From positions 1 through 23,387 of the forward strand of contig JBBSVE010000041.1 in assembly GCA_038233815.1 (NCBI GenBank): 23,387 nucleotides of DNA, in the 5' to 3' direction. This DNA comes from JBBSVE01 sp038233815 (lineage in GTDB: Bacteria > Pseudomonadota > Alphaproteobacteria > Rhodobacterales > Rhodobacteraceae). The notes below the pieces were generated by a model, which ran no database searches, had not been told where the DNA came from, and saw only the letters and a program-made list of their open reading frames with translations. Positions 1-8,597 of the stretch are shown piece after piece; the stretch's first letter is position 1, and the number at the start of each line of letters is the position of its first letter. Position numbers and translations under genes: made by a program.

Positions 1-798
1 GGGGTGGTCACGGTGGATGCCGGGCCCGACCTTGCCGTGCGGCTGGTCTCCGACCGACCCGACGTGATCTTCAACGCGCTCCATGGCCGTTGGGGCGAGG
101 ACGGTTGCGTGCAGGGCCTTTTCGAATGGCTGCACATTCCCTACACCCATTCCGGCGTGCTGGCCTCCGCCCTCGCCATGGACAAGATCCGTGCCAAGGA
201 CGCATTCCGGGCCGCGAACCTGCCGGTGGCGGAGAGCCTGCTCCTCCCCAAGGCCGAAATCGCGGCGCGGCATGCGATGGCCCCGCCCTATGTCGTGAAG
301 CCGCACAACGAAGGCTCCTCCGTCGGGGTCTATATCGTGCCCGAGGGCGCCAACGCGCCGCCGCGGATCGCCGCCGACATGCCGGAGATGCTGATGGTGG
401 AGGCGTTCGTTCCGGGCCGCGAGCTGACCGTCACCGTGATGGGCGACCGCGCGCTCTGCGTGACCGACATCCTGTCCGACGGCTGGTATGACTATGACGC
501 GAAATACACCCCCGGCGGGTCGCGCCATGTGTGCCCCGCCGACCTTCCCGACGCGGTGCGGGACGCCTGCCTTGCCCACGCGCTGGCGGCCCACCGGGTG
601 CTCGGCTGCCGGGGCGTCAGCCGCAGCGATTTCCGCTGGGACGAACCGCGCGGCCTCGCGGGCCTTTACCTGCTGGAGACCAACACCCAGCCCGGCATGA
701 CGCCCACCTCGCTGTCACCGGAGCAGGCGCACCATGCAGGCATCGGGTTTGAAGATTTCTGCGCGTGGATGGTGGAGGATGCGTCATGCGACCGATAA
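1..798 (+). CDS. ddl: D-alanine--D-alanine ligase (5' end outside window)
   Basis: This ATP-grasp enzyme joins two D-alanines in the cytoplasm to make the dipeptide that ends the peptidoglycan stem. The reading frame is open from the first base. The visible part starts inside the N-terminal domain and reads into the family motif FNALHGRWGEDGCVQG, followed by GIPYTHSG-like sequence (here HIPYTHSG). The central ATP-grasp block VVKPHNEGSSVGV and the C-terminal metal-binding block ETNTQPGMTPTSL are both present. About 40 N-terminal residues, including the first glycine-rich loop, should lie upstream, so the GTG at position 4 is not a real start. The 3' end overlaps ftsQ by 13 bases, the usual arrangement in the division and cell-wall cluster. 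Identification is by motif and neighbourhood and is secure. Confidence 0.96.
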   Translation, partial: GVVTVDAGPDLAVRLVSDRPDVIFNALHGRWGEDGCVQGLFEWLHIPYTHSGVLASALAMDKIRAKDAFRAANLPVAESLLLPKAEIAARHAMAPPYVVKPHNEGSSVGVYIVPEGANAPPRIAADMPEMLMVEAFVPGRELTVTVMGDRALCVTDILSDGWYDYDAKYTPGGSRHVCPADLPDAVRDACLAHALAAHRVLGCRGVSRSDFRWDEPRGLAGLYLLETNTQPGMTPTSLSPEQAHHAGIGFEDFCAWMVEDASCDR

Positions 799-1682
799 GC
801 CGCCAGCCCGCCGTCGACAGCCGGCGCGATCCGGCGCCGAGCCGGATGTCCTACCGCATGCAGCGGCTCTGGCTCACCCCCTTCTTCCGCGTGGCGCTGA
901 GGGTGGGGCTTCCGGCCTTCATCCTCGCCTTTTCCATCGGCGTCTACCTGTCGGACCACGACCGACGCGCCTCGCTCGGCACGCTCGTCACGGATCTGCG
1001 CGACCGGGTGAAGGAAAGCCCGCAATTCATGGTCACGCTGATGTCGGTCGACGGCGCTTCGCCCGATCTGGCCGACGCGGTGCGTGCGGTCATGGCGCTG
1101 CCGCTGCCGGAAAGCTCCTTCGACCTCGATCTGGAGGCAGCGCGGGAGCGTGTGGCGATGCTCGACGCGGTGTCGGACGTACAATTGCGGGTGGAGCCGG
1201 GCGGCGTCCTGAAGGTGAGCGTGACGGAGCGTCAGCCGGCGCTCGTCTGGCGCGACACGGACCGCGTCACGCTGCTGGACGCGACCGGGCACCGGGTCGC
1301 CGACATCGCCAACCGCGCCGACCGGGCCGACCTGCCGCTGATCGCGGGCGACGGCGCCGACCGGGCCGCACCCGAGGCGCGCCAGATCCTTCTCGCCGCG
1401 GGGCCGCTTCTGCCGCGTCTGCGCGGGCTGGTCCGGATGGGCGAGCGGCGCTGGGATCTCGTGCTCGACCGCAACCAGCGGATCCTGCTGCCGGTGGAGG
1501 GTCCGATCCCCGCGCTGGAACGGCTGATTGCCCTCGATCAGGCGCAGGATCTCATGAATCGCGACATTGTCGCGGTGGATCTGCGGCTGAAGGATCGGCC
1601 GACGCTGCGCCTCGCCCCCTACGCGCTGGCCGATCTGCGCCGCCAGCGCGGCATCAAACCCCTGCCGGAGACCAAGTCATGA
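786..1682 (+). CDS. ftsQ: Cell division protein FtsQ
   Basis: FtsQ is a bitopic inner-membrane protein that links early division proteins (FtsA/FtsZ) to the septal synthase complex through FtsB/FtsL. The 298-residue product has a basic cytoplasmic head, one hydrophobic segment at about residues 32-54, then a POTRA domain (from about residue 75, with PQFMVTLMSVDGAS before it) and an FtsQ-type beta domain containing VSVTERQPALVWRD. The start is the ATG at 786, because GGTGGAGG lies 7 bases before it; an upstream in-frame ATG at 765 lies inside ddl and is less well placed. It overlaps ddl by 13 bases and its stop overlaps the ftsA start (ATGA), so the three genes are probably translationally coupled. 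The sequence is divergent, as is normal for FtsQ, so the call leans partly on position. Confidence 0.93.
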   Translation: MRPISRQPAVDSRRDPAPSRMSYRMQRLWLTPFFRVALRVGLPAFILAFSIGVYLSDHDRRASLGTLVTDLRDRVKESPQFMVTLMSVDGASPDLADAVRAVMALPLPESSFDLDLEAARERVAMLDAVSDVQLRVEPGGVLKVSVTERQPALVWRDTDRVTLLDATGHRVADIANRADRADLPLIAGDGADRAAPEARQILLAAGPLLPRLRGLVRMGERRWDLVLDRNQRILLPVEGPIPALERLIALDQAQDLMNRDIVAVDLRLKDRPTLRLAPYALADLRRQRGIKPLPETKS

Positions 1683-3013
1683 CCGACCTCTACCAGACCC
1701 AGCGCGCGATGCGGCACATGCGCCGGGCGGCCATGCAACGTGGCGTCGTGGCGATCCTCGACGTCGGCTCCTCCAAGGTCGCCTGCCTGATCCTGCGCTT
1801 CGACGGCGAGGAGCGGACGCTGGCGCAGGACGGGGTCGGGCCGATGGCGGGGCAATCTTCCTTCCGGGTCATCGGGGCCGCCACCACCCGGTCGCGCGGC
1901 GTGCGCTTCGGCGAGATCGCGGTGATGAACGAGACCGAGCGCGCGATCCGCACCGCCGTCCAGTCCGCGCAGAAGATGGCCGGCGTCCGAGTCGATCACG
2001 TCATCGCCTGCTTTGCGGGTGCGGAGCCGCGCAGCTACGGTCTGGCGGGGGAGTGGGATCTGGCTGATGACGCCGTGACCGATCAGGACGTCGCGCGCGT
2101 GCTGGCCGCCTGCGACGTGCCAGACATCGGCGAGGGGCGTGAGGTGCTGCACGCGCAGCCCGTGAACTTCGCGCTCGACCACCGTTCCGGCCTCGGCGAT
2201 CCGAGGGGGCAGATCGGGCACCGGCTGGCCTGCGACCTGCATCTGCTGTCGGTCGAGGCGGACGTGATCCAGAACCTGATCTACTGCATCAAACGCTGCG
2301 ATCTCGAACTCGCGGGGGTTGCGTCCTCGGCCTATGTCTCCGGCATTTCCAGCCTCGTCGAGGACGAGCAGGAACTGGGCGCCGCGTGCGTCGACATGGG
2401 CGGGGGATCGACCGGCATCTCGGTCTTCATGAAAAGGCACATGATCTTCGCGGACTCGGTGCGGATGGGCGGCGATCACGTCACCATCGATATCTCGAAG
2501 TGCCTGCAGGTGCCACTGGCGACGGCCGAGCGGATCAAGACCAAGTTCGGCGGCGTGCACGCGACCGGCATGGACGACCGCGAGATGATCGAGATCGGCG
2601 GCGACAGCGGCGACTGGGAAAAGGACCGCCGGCAGGTCAGCCGGTCCGAGCTCATCGGCATCATCCGGCCCCGGGTGGAGGAGATCCTCGAGGATGCCCG
2701 CGCCCGTCTCGACGCGGCGGGGTTCGAACATCTGCCCTCCCAGCAGATCGTGCTGACCGGCGGGGCGAGCCAGATCCCCGGCCTCGACGGGCTGGCCGCG
2801 CGCATTCTGGGCCAGCGGGTGCGGCTCGGGCGGCCTTTGCGGGTGCAGGGACTGCCGCAGGCGGCGACGGGGCCTGCCTTCTCCTCCGCTGTGGGGCTGT
2901 GCCTGTTTGCGGCCCATCCACAGGACGAATGGTGGGACTTCGACATTCCGACCGAACGCTATCCGGCGCGTTCGCTGAAAAGGGCGGTAAAATGGTTTCG
3001 GGAGAACTGGTGA
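1679..3013 (+). CDS. ftsA: Cell division protein FtsA
   Basis: FtsA is the actin-fold ATPase that ties FtsZ filaments to the inner membrane and recruits later division proteins. The 444-residue product carries the actin-family phosphate-1 loop (AILDVGSSKVACLIL, residues 25-39), the phosphate-2 loop (VDMGGGSTGISVF) and the adenosine loop (LTGGASQIPG). The C-terminal end LKRAVKWFRENW (residues 433-444) is a typical amphipathic membrane-targeting helix. The start ATG at 1679 overlaps the ftsQ stop and has GGAG 8 bases upstream. A long upstream extension in the same frame is only open sequence through ddl and ftsQ. A 179-base gap that appears to contain a promoter separates it from ftsZ. Confidence 0.97.
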   Translation: MTDLYQTQRAMRHMRRAAMQRGVVAILDVGSSKVACLILRFDGEERTLAQDGVGPMAGQSSFRVIGAATTRSRGVRFGEIAVMNETERAIRTAVQSAQKMAGVRVDHVIACFAGAEPRSYGLAGEWDLADDAVTDQDVARVLAACDVPDIGEGREVLHAQPVNFALDHRSGLGDPRGQIGHRLACDLHLLSVEADVIQNLIYCIKRCDLELAGVASSAYVSGISSLVEDEQELGAACVDMGGGSTGISVFMKRHMIFADSVRMGGDHVTIDISKCLQVPLATAERIKTKFGGVHATGMDDREMIEIGGDSGDWEKDRRQVSRSELIGIIRPRVEEILEDARARLDAAGFEHLPSQQIVLTGGASQIPGLDGLAARILGQRVRLGRPLRVQGLPQAATGPAFSSAVGLCLFAAHPQDEWWDFDIPTERYPARSLKRAVKWFRENW

Positions 3014-3097
3014 TCCCAAGATACGGTGACCTGGCCAAGATGAAAGCGGCGATGGCGCAAACTCGCCTATATTTTGTGGTGAAAGCCCGGTTTCTTC

Positions 3098-3126
3098 GTG
3101 ACGCGGGATGCGAATTTCGTTAGAAT
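3098..3126 (+). promoter_or_regulatory. Probable ftsZ promoter
   Basis: GTGACG (3098-3103) and TAGAAT (3121-3126) are separated by 17 bases, matching a sigma-70 type promoter at 4/6 and 5/6 positions. A GANTC site (GAATC, 3123-3127) overlaps the -10 element. CGAATTT occurs twice (3111-3117 and 3128-3134), 17 bases apart, flanking the -10. The transcript start would fall near 3133, giving a leader of about 60 bases before the ftsZ ATG. This is inferred from sequence only. Confidence 0.45.
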
Positions 3127-3192
3127 CCGAATTTGCACGGGACAGGATGCGTCCACCAAGGGCGCGCGGATAAAAAGGCAGGCGGACAGGCA

Positions 3193-4794
3193 ATGACACT
3201 GAACCTCACGATGACCTCGCAGCGCGAAGAACTGAAGCCTCGGATCACCGTGTTCGGCGTCGGCGGCGCGGGCGGCAACGCGGTCAACAACATGATCGAC
3301 AAGTCGCTCGACGGGGTCGAGTTCGTGGTCGCCAACACCGACGCGCAAGCGCTCCAGCAAAGCCGGGCCACCTCCACGATCCAGATGGGGCTGAAGGTCA
3401 CCGAAGGGCTTGGTGCTGGCGCACGTCCCACCGTGGGGGCCGCGGCGGCGGAGGAGACGATCGAGGAGATCGTGGACCACCTCGCCGGCGCGCACATGTG
3501 CTTCATCACCGCAGGCATGGGCGGCGGCACCGGCACCGGGGCGGCCCCGATCATCGCGCAGGCCGCGCGCGAACTGGGCGTGCTGACTGTGGGCGTCGTG
3601 ACCAAGCCCTTCCAGTTCGAGGGCAACAAGCGGATGCGTCAGGCCGAGGAGGGCATCGAGGCGCTCCAGAAGGTCGTCGATACGCTTATCATCATTCCGA
3701 ACCAGAACCTGTTCCGGCTGGCGAACGAAAAGACCACCTTCACCGAAGCCTTCGCGATGGCCGACGACGTGCTCTATCAGGGCGTCAAGGGCGTCACCGA
3801 CCTCATGGTGCGGCCGGGCCTCATCAACCTCGACTTCGCCGACGTGCGCGCGGTGATGGACGAGATGGGCAAGGCGATGATGGGCACCGGGGAGTCCACG
3901 GGCGAGGACCGCGCCCGTCAGGCCGCCGAGAAGGCAATCGCGAATCCGCTGCTGGACGAGATCAGCCTGCAGGGCGCGAAAGGTGTGCTCATTAACATTA
4001 CGGGCGGCTACGACCTCACGCTGTTCGAGCTGGACGAGGCCGCGAACGTGATCCGCGAGAAGGTGGACCCGGACGCCAACATCATCGTCGGCTCCACGCT
4101 CGACACGTCGATGGAGGGCGCGCTGCGGGTGTCCGTCGTGGCCACCGGGATCGACGCCAATGTCGCTGCGCGTGCCGAAGCGCCGGTGGCGCGCCGCTCC
4201 ATGGCGGCCCCGCTGCCGACGCCCGTCGCGGTGCCCGAGCAGGCCGCCCGCACGCCGGTCGCAGCGTCCCGGCCTGCGCCGGTCGCGGCCCAGCATGCGC
4301 CGGGGCTCTTTGATCGCGGCGAGCGTCCGACCCCCGCCGCCTTCGCCGCCGACGAGGATCTGATCGAGGACGCCTCCGACGCCGTGCCGCCGCCCGCCTA
4401 CCGCCCGCAACCGGCATTCCAGCCGCGTGCGACCGGCCCGGTCAACAGCGACGCCGCGGCCTTCGTGGCCCCCCGTCCGCGTCAGGCCGGCAGCCCCTCG
4501 CCGGAAGCGATGGCGCGGCTTCAGGCCGTGGTCAACAAGTCGAACGGCGCGCGTGCTGTCCCGCAGACGGTGCCGCAACCCGCGGCCCCGCGCGCGGCGG
4601 AACCGGCAAAGCCCCGCTTCGGGATCGGCTCGCTCATCAACCGCATGTCTGGACATCCCGACCATGCGGACCGCACCGCCGCCGCGCCGACCCGCCACCA
4701 GCCCCCCGTCACGACCTACGACGACGAGCAGGAGGACGCGCCCGAGCAGGACCGCATCGAGATTCCGGCGTTCCTGCGTCGTCAGGCCAACTGA
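3193..4794 (+). CDS. ftsZ: Cell division protein FtsZ
   Basis: FtsZ is the tubulin-like GTPase that forms the division ring at mid-cell. The 533-residue product has the nucleotide-binding start VFGVGGAGGNAVNNMI, the tubulin signature GGGTGTG at residues 110-116, and the T7 synergy loop NLDFADV at 212-218, which supplies the catalytic aspartate. A long Ala/Pro-rich linker (about residues 325-500) follows; this and the overall length, greater than the roughly 380 residues of E. coli FtsZ, are typical of Alphaproteobacteria. The C-terminal peptide IEIPAFLRRQAN is the conserved FtsA/MipZ/ZapA-type docking tail. The ATG at 3193 was chosen because family homology starts there and a purine-rich stretch (GGACAGG) precedes it; an in-frame ATG at 3133 would add an unconserved 20 residues. 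A strong terminator follows. Confidence 0.98.
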   Translation: MTLNLTMTSQREELKPRITVFGVGGAGGNAVNNMIDKSLDGVEFVVANTDAQALQQSRATSTIQMGLKVTEGLGAGARPTVGAAAAEETIEEIVDHLAGAHMCFITAGMGGGTGTGAAPIIAQAARELGVLTVGVVTKPFQFEGNKRMRQAEEGIEALQKVVDTLIIIPNQNLFRLANEKTTFTEAFAMADDVLYQGVKGVTDLMVRPGLINLDFADVRAVMDEMGKAMMGTGESTGEDRARQAAEKAIANPLLDEISLQGAKGVLINITGGYDLTLFELDEAANVIREKVDPDANIIVGSTLDTSMEGALRVSVVATGIDANVAARAEAPVARRSMAAPLPTPVAVPEQAARTPVAASRPAPVAAQHAPGLFDRGERPTPAAFAADEDLIEDASDAVPPPAYRPQPAFQPRATGPVNSDAAAFVAPRPRQAGSPSPEAMARLQAVVNKSNGARAVPQTVPQPAAPRAAEPAKPRFGIGSLINRMSGHPDHADRTAAAPTRHQPPVTTYDDEQEDAPEQDRIEIPAFLRRQAN

Positions 4795-4826
4795 CCGCCT
4801 GACACGGGCTTACACAAACGCTAACG

Positions 4827-4852
4827 AGGGCCCGCATCGTCGGGCCCTTTTT
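4827..4852 (+). terminator. Rho-independent terminator after ftsZ
   Basis: AGGGCCCG and CGGGCCCT form a perfect 8-bp stem around a 6-base loop, followed directly by a run of T. It lies 32 bases after the ftsZ stop, so lpxC downstream must have its own promoter or depend on read-through. Confidence 0.9.
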
Positions 4853-5043
4853 CATGTGCAATTTTATAATGTTGTAGACCAAACCTCATGTCACATGGTC
4901 GCTGTTACACACGGTCACAAAGAGTGAATTGTTGATCCGGCACCACGGTCCTAACTAGTCGTTACCGGAGCTGGGAATACAGCCCGGCGCGCAACTCTCA
5001 AGTTCGCGCGACGAGCAGCAGTAACAGACGGACGGTGACACGC

Positions 5044-5964
5044 GTGCAGATGACCCTCAAATCAGACGTCGTATTTTCCGGCTTCGGCCTCCATTCCGGC
5101 CAGATGGTGCGGATGGTGGTGCGACCGGCCTCTGCCGACTACGGCATCTGGTTCCGGCGCACCGACATTCTGGGCGGCGATGCGATGGTCCCGGCAATCT
5201 GGAATTCGGTCGTGCCTTCGCGGCTCTGCACCGTGATTGCCAACGCGTCGGGCAACTCCGTCTCCACCATCGAGCATCTGATGGCGGCGCTGGCCGGTTG
5301 CGGCATCCACAACGCACTGGTGGAAATCGACGGCCCAGAGGTTCCGATCCTCGACGGGTCCGCAAAGCCGTTCGTTGCGGGCTTCATCGCCCGGGGCCTG
5401 CGTGAGCAGGCGGCCCCGGTGCGCGCCATCCGCATCTTGACGCCGGTGGAGATCCGGGACGGCGACGCGCTGGTGCGGCTCGAGCCCTGTGACATGCTGG
5501 AAATCGACTTCCGCATCGAGTTCCCGGAGGCCGCCATCGGGCGTCAGGAAAAGGTGCTCAACATGTCGAACGGCGCCTTCGTGCGCGAGCTGTGCGACAG
5601 CCGCACCTTCTGCTTTCAGGCCGATGTCGATGCGATGCGCGCGAATGGTCTGGCGCTTGGCGGCAACCTGGGCAACGCGGTCGTGTTCGAGGGCGCGGAG
5701 GTCTTGTCGCCCGGCGGTCTGCGCCACAAGGACGAGCCGGTGCGCCACAAGATGCTCGACGCCCTGGGCGACCTTTCGCTTGCGGGCGGGCCGATCCTTG
5801 GGCGCTACACCGGGCGCCGCGCGGGCCATGCGATGACGAACCGGCTGCTTCGCACGCTGTTCCAGCGGCACGGGTCGTGGGAAATCGTGACCTGCGGGCT
5901 TCCCACCGGGTGCAAGCTGCCCGGCGTGGGCGTCGTTCGGGCGGATATTCCGGTGCATCACTGA
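5044..5964 (+). CDS. lpxC: UDP-3-O-acyl-N-acetylglucosamine deacetylase
   Basis: LpxC is the zinc hydrolase that performs the first committed step of lipid A synthesis in the cytoplasm. From the GTG at 5044 the product has 306 residues. The expected zinc ligands are visible: His78 in STIEHLM, and His235 and Asp239 in VRHKMLDALGDL; the catalytic His262 lies in GHAMTN. The metal-ligand numbering agrees closely with characterised LpxC proteins, which supports this start. GGACGG lies 8 bases before the GTG. Another GTG at 5035 and an ATG at 5050 are possible starts. The gene follows ftsZ across a 240-base gap that begins with a terminator and contains AT-rich sequence (around 4861-4955) in which I could not place a convincing promoter. 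Finding lpxC after ftsZ is the classical dcw arrangement. Confidence 0.97.
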   Translation: MQMTLKSDVVFSGFGLHSGQMVRMVVRPASADYGIWFRRTDILGGDAMVPAIWNSVVPSRLCTVIANASGNSVSTIEHLMAALAGCGIHNALVEIDGPEVPILDGSAKPFVAGFIARGLREQAAPVRAIRILTPVEIRDGDALVRLEPCDMLEIDFRIEFPEAAIGRQEKVLNMSNGAFVRELCDSRTFCFQADVDAMRANGLALGGNLGNAVVFEGAEVLSPGGLRHKDEPVRHKMLDALGDLSLAGGPILGRYTGRRAGHAMTNRLLRTLFQRHGSWEIVTCGLPTGCKLPGVGVVRADIPVHH

Positions 5965-6086
5965 CGTACCCGGATGGGCGTAAAGGCATTTTGCGCACCG
6001 CATTTTTCTATGATAAGACGGGCCAACCGAACGCGCAGGCGGACCTCTTCGCCGCGCAATCGCTGGGATCATGGGGTAGGCGGAAG

Positions 6087-6929
6087 ATGGCAGGCGTTCA
6101 GGCATGCGCGCGGATCGTCGGGGCAGTGCTGATCGTGGCCAGCCTTTCGGCGTGCGGACGATTCGGCGCAAAGGAGGTCCCGCTCGACACCCTGACAGCC
6201 GAGGATATCTACAAGCGCGGCGAGGTGGCGCTGGCCAAGCAGAAGAAGCCGGACGAGGCGATCAAGCTCTTTTCCGAGGTGGAGCGGATCTATCCCTACT
6301 CCGAATGGGCCAAGCGCGCGCTGATCATGGAGGCTTTCGCCGAGCATCGCGGCAAGAAATACGAGGAAGCTCGCGGCACGGCGCAACGCTATCTCGACCT
6401 CTATCCCGCCGACGAGGATGCGGCCTACGCGCAATATCTGATGGCGCTGAGCTATTACGACCAGATCGAGGAGGTCGGCCGCGACCAGGGCCTCACCTTC
6501 CAGGCGCTGCAGTCCATGCGTGAGGTGATCGAGAAATATCCCGACAGCGAATATGCCTCCTCCGCCGTGCTGAAGTTCGACCTTGCCTTCGACCATCTCG
6601 CGGGCAAGGAGATGGAGATCGGGCGTTACTACCTCAAGCGCCGCGAATATGCCGCCGCGATCAACCGCTTTCGCACCGTGGTTCAGGATTACCAGACCAC
6701 GACCCACACCGCCGAGGCATTGAGCCGGCTGGTGGAGTGCTACCTCGCCCTCGGTCTCACCGACGAGGCGCAGACGGCGGGGGCGATCCTCGGCTACAAC
6801 TACAAGTCCAGCCCATTCTACGACGACGCCTACCGCCAGTTGACCGGGCGCGGCCTGTCGCTGGAGGCGAGAGGCGGCAGCTGGCTCAGCGGCGTGTATC
6901 GCCAGACGCTCGCGGGCAAGTTTCTCTGA
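6087..6929 (+). CDS. bamD: Outer membrane assembly lipoprotein BamD
   Basis: BamD (ComL family) is the essential lipoprotein of the BAM complex that inserts beta-barrel proteins into the outer membrane. The 280-residue product starts with a short signal peptide and a lipobox LSAC, with Cys23 as the lipidated residue. Several tetratricopeptide-like helical pairs follow, for example AEDIYKRGEVALAKQ, FSEVERIYPYSEWAKRALIM, YLDLYPADEDAAYAQYLMAL, and a later YYLKRREYAAAINRFRTVV. The region DSEYASSAVLKFDLAFDHLAGKE matches the BamD pattern. The ATG at 6087 follows GGCGGAAG. A 122-base spacer separates it from lpxC, with no terminator seen. recN begins 21 bases after its stop, so bamD and recN are probably cotranscribed. 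Confidence 0.95.
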   Translation: MAGVQACARIVGAVLIVASLSACGRFGAKEVPLDTLTAEDIYKRGEVALAKQKKPDEAIKLFSEVERIYPYSEWAKRALIMEAFAEHRGKKYEEARGTAQRYLDLYPADEDAAYAQYLMALSYYDQIEEVGRDQGLTFQALQSMREVIEKYPDSEYASSAVLKFDLAFDHLAGKEMEIGRYYLKRREYAAAINRFRTVVQDYQTTTHTAEALSRLVECYLALGLTDEAQTAGAILGYNYKSSPFYDDAYRQLTGRGLSLEARGGSWLSGVYRQTLAGKFL

Positions 6930-6950
6930 CCTGCCGGGCAGGGACGCGCC

Positions 6951-8591
6951 ATGCTCCGCGCGCTTGAGATCCGCGACCTGCTGCTTATCGACCGGCTGGA
7001 CCTGACGTTCCATGCGGGACTCAACGTCCTGACGGGGGAGACGGGGGCGGGCAAGTCGATCTTGCTCGACGCGCTGGGGTTCGTTCTGGGCTGGCGCGGG
7101 CGGGCTGAACTGGTGCGCGCCGGGGCCGATCAGGGCGAGGTGACGGCGGTGTTCGACCTTCCGCCGGGCCATCCGGCGGAGGCGGTGCTGGAAGGGGCGG
7201 GATTCGCCGCGGAGGGTGAGGTCATCCTGCGCCGCATCAACACCGCCGACGGGCGCAAGACCGCGTGGATCAACGACCGCCGCGCCTCCGGCGACGTGCT
7301 GCGCGCGCTGTCTGATACGCTGGTGGAACTGCATGGTCAGCAGGACGACCGGGGCCTTCTTAATCCGCGCGGCCACCGTCAGATGCTCGACGCCTTCGGG
7401 CGCATCGACCTGGGTCCGGTGCGTGCTGCCTGGACCGCGCAAGGCCGCGCACGCCGGACGCTGGCAGAGGCCGAGGCGGCGCTGAACAAGGTCCGGGCGG
7501 AGGAGGATTTCCTGCGCTTCGCCGTGGCGGAGCTTGACAAGCTCGACCCCCAGCCGGGGGAGGAGGCGACGCTCGACACCCGGCGCCGCACGATGCAGGC
7601 GGCGGCTCGCATCCGGTCCGATATCGCGCGCGCCCATACCGCCCTGAGCGACGGGGCCGAGGCGCAGATGGGCGACGCTCAACGCTGGCTCGAAGGGGCT
7701 GCGGACCGGGCGGAGGGTCGGCTCGACGAGGCTCTTGCCGCTCTGGCACGCGCGATGGCGGAACTTTCGGACGCGCAGGCGGGGGTGGAAGCGTGCCTCG
7801 ACGCGCTGGATTTCAATCCGTCCGAACTGGAGGCGCTGGAGGAGCGTCTGTTCGCGATCCGTGCGCTGGCTCGCAAGCATGACGTTCTGGCGGATGATCT
7901 CGCGGTGTTTGCCGACGACCTGCGCGCGCGGCTGGACAGGCTCGACAATTCCGCCCGCGGTCTGGCGGCGCTGGAGGCAGCGCGCGCCGGGGCGGAGGCG
8001 GCCTATAGCGATGCCGCCGCAGCCGTCACCGCGACGAGGCAGGGGGCGGCGGTCCGGCTGGACGGCGCAATGGCCGCCGAGCTGGCACCCCTGCGGATGG
8101 AGCGTGCGGTCTTTACCACGCGTGTGGAAGCCGGCGAGCCCGGCCCCGAAGGCGCCGATGCCGTGTCCTTCACGGTCGCCACCAACCCCGGCGCGCCGGC
8201 TGGCCCGCTCAACCGCATCGCCTCGGGGGGGGAGATGTCGCGGTTCCTTCTGGCGCTGAAGGTCTGCCTCACCGGCGAAAGCTCCGGTCTGACGATGATC
8301 TTCGATGAGATCGACCGCGGCGTGGGGGGGGCCACTGCCGATGCGGTCGGGCGCAGGCTCGCGGCTCTTTCGCAGGGCACGCAGGTTCTGGTGGTGACGC
8401 ACTCGCCCCAAGTCGCGGCGTTGGGCGCACATCACTGGCGGGTCGAAAAGCGGGTGGCGGACGGCATGACAACGTCGCGCGTGACGCCTCTCGACCCGCC
8501 CGCACGGGTGGAGGAGATCGCCCGCATGCTCGCCGGCGACAGCGTGACCGACGCGGCGCGGGAGGCGGCGCGCTCGCTTCTGGGGGCGTGA
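6951..8591 (+). CDS. recN: DNA repair protein RecN
   Basis: RecN is an SMC-like ATPase that acts early in recombinational repair of double-strand breaks. The 546-residue product matches the usual family length. The Walker A motif GETGAGKS is at residues 29-36, a long Ala/Glu/Arg-rich coiled-coil region occupies about residues 150-370, the ABC signature SGGEMSRFLLALK begins at residue 425, and Walker B MIFDEID is at 449-455. The distal TQVLVVTHSPQVAALG supplies the switch histidine. The start ATG at 6951 has GGGACG upstream. The gene ends 6 bases before a convergent gene. I see no GTTC-N7-GTTC LexA box in front of it, so SOS control is not evident here. Two 8-base G runs (8225-8232 and 8324-8331) lie in or near the ATPase motifs. 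Confidence 0.96.
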   Translation: MLRALEIRDLLLIDRLDLTFHAGLNVLTGETGAGKSILLDALGFVLGWRGRAELVRAGADQGEVTAVFDLPPGHPAEAVLEGAGFAAEGEVILRRINTADGRKTAWINDRRASGDVLRALSDTLVELHGQQDDRGLLNPRGHRQMLDAFGRIDLGPVRAAWTAQGRARRTLAEAEAALNKVRAEEDFLRFAVAELDKLDPQPGEEATLDTRRRTMQAAARIRSDIARAHTALSDGAEAQMGDAQRWLEGAADRAEGRLDEALAALARAMAELSDAQAGVEACLDALDFNPSELEALEERLFAIRALARKHDVLADDLAVFADDLRARLDRLDNSARGLAALEAARAGAEAAYSDAAAAVTATRQGAAVRLDGAMAAELAPLRMERAVFTTRVEAGEPGPEGADAVSFTVATNPGAPAGPLNRIASGGEMSRFLLALKVCLTGESSGLTMIFDEIDRGVGGATADAVGRRLAALSQGTQVLVVTHSPQVAALGAHHWRVEKRVADGMTTSRVTPLDPPARVEEIARMLAGDSVTDAAREAARSLLGA

Positions 8592-8597
8592 GGCGCG

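Noticed and set aside
1619..4698. Two long minus-strand open frames opposite ftsA and ftsZ
   Set aside because: Low-complexity Arg/His/Asp-rich translations opposite highly conserved division genes; typical antisense shadows.
4865..4870. TATAAT between ftsZ and lpxC
   Set aside because: The matching -35 position falls within the ftsZ terminator stem and does not resemble TTGACA, so I did not call a promoter.
6069..8435. A 788-codon minus-strand open frame across bamD and recN
   Set aside because: It spans two well-identified genes on the other strand and has an Arg/His/Gln-rich composition without domains.
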